The notes beneath the pieces were generated by a model that made no database searches, had not been told where the DNA came from, and was given only the letters and a program-made list of their open reading frames with translations. A DNA stretch of 11,761 bases, taken from assembly GCA_937927885.1 (NCBI GenBank), contig CALEZJ010000464.1, positions 1-11,761 of the forward strand, written 5' to 3'. Both the position numbers and the translations under genes were made by a program. Source of the DNA: an uncultured Paracoccaceae bacterium. Lineage in GTDB: Bacteria > Pseudomonadota > Alphaproteobacteria > Rhodobacterales > Rhodobacteraceae. Of this stretch, positions 11,633 to 11,761 are shown one piece after another. The first letter of the stretch is position 1, and the number at the start of each line of letters is the position of its first letter.

Positions 11633-11761
11633 TCAGAAATACCCCCGCACCAGCGAGGCCGAGACCAGCGTCCAGCCATCCGCGACGACAAAGAACGCGA
11701 GCTTGAACGGCAGGGACACGATGGCGGGCGGGACCATCATCATCCCCATCGACATCAGGAC
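11633..11761 (-). CDS. fliP: FliP flagellar export protein, C-terminal fragment cut by window end
   Basis: The minus strand is open from the window edge to a TGA at 11635-11633 and encodes the last 42 residues of a protein. They include SMGMMMVPPAIVSLPFKLAF followed by FVVADGWTLVSASLVRGYF. The GMMMVPP, SLPFKL and DGW...SL motifs form the conserved C-terminus of FliP, the inner-membrane core subunit of the flagellar type III export gate. The DGW and VPP residues favour FliP over the injectisome homologue SctR. The rest of the gene lies beyond the window. This suggests that a flagellar gene cluster starts just to the right. Confidence 0.9.
   Translation of the reverse strand, partial: VLMSMGMMMVPPAIVSLPFKLAFFVVADGWTLVSASLVRGYF

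Noticed and set aside
10633..11691. A 352-residue open frame antisense to the enoyl-CoA hydratase
   Set aside because: It overlaps a clear crotonase, the cupin gene and the fliP fragment and has no family features.
1..11761. CRISPR arrays, insertion sequences, prophage or defence systems
   Set aside because: No repeat-spacer series, terminal inverted repeats with transposase, phage structural genes or defence-type domains were seen on either strand.

Overview
The window reads as a piece of a high-GC alphaproteobacterial chromosome, most likely from the Rhodobacteraceae/Paracoccaceae. This placement rests on gene families, codon use and an intergenic motif I recall from that clade, not on any search. 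The first 49 bases are not genomic: they are an Illumina Nextera i7 adapter ending in the Tn5 mosaic end, so the left edge is a sequencing or assembly edge.

Layout. (1) 50-1554, plus strand: the C-terminal part of an EamA/DMT transporter, then an alpha/beta hydrolase. (2) 1565-2229, minus strand: a 60-residue membrane protein and a small lipoprotein. (3) 2316-2391, plus strand: tRNA-Val(UAC). (4) 2473-4351, minus strand: an ECF sigma factor, a RskA-type membrane anti-sigma factor overlapping it by ATGA, and a secreted fasciclin-domain protein. This matches the mycobacterial SigK-RskA-MPT70/83 logic. (5) 4483-9141, plus strand: a tight four-gene beta-oxidation operon (hydratase/3-hydroxyacyl-CoA dehydrogenase fusion, two acyl-CoA dehydrogenases, a PaaI-like thioesterase), resembling the pimF-pimC-pimD core. 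A strong intergenic hairpin and a quinone oxidoreductase follow, to 10268. (6) 10353-10697, minus strand: a small DUF861-type cupin. (7) 10816-11619, plus strand: an enoyl-CoA hydratase. (8) 11633-11761, minus strand: the last 42 residues of the flagellar export protein FliP, cut by the window end.

How it works together. The fusion protein, dehydrogenase pair and thioesterase would carry out dehydrogenation, hydration and second oxidation of an acyl-CoA, with release or proofreading of CoA esters. Thiolase and ligase are not in the window. The sigma/anti-sigma pair probably controls itself and the fasciclin gene in response to an envelope signal.

The best leads are an apparent in-frame loss of about five residues that removes part of the NAD-binding glycine loop of the fusion enzyme, and the ECF sigma-RskA-fasciclin module. 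I see no phage, insertion sequence, CRISPR array or defence genes, and no stretch above 300 bases without a gene. I did not find a convincing wholly new system.
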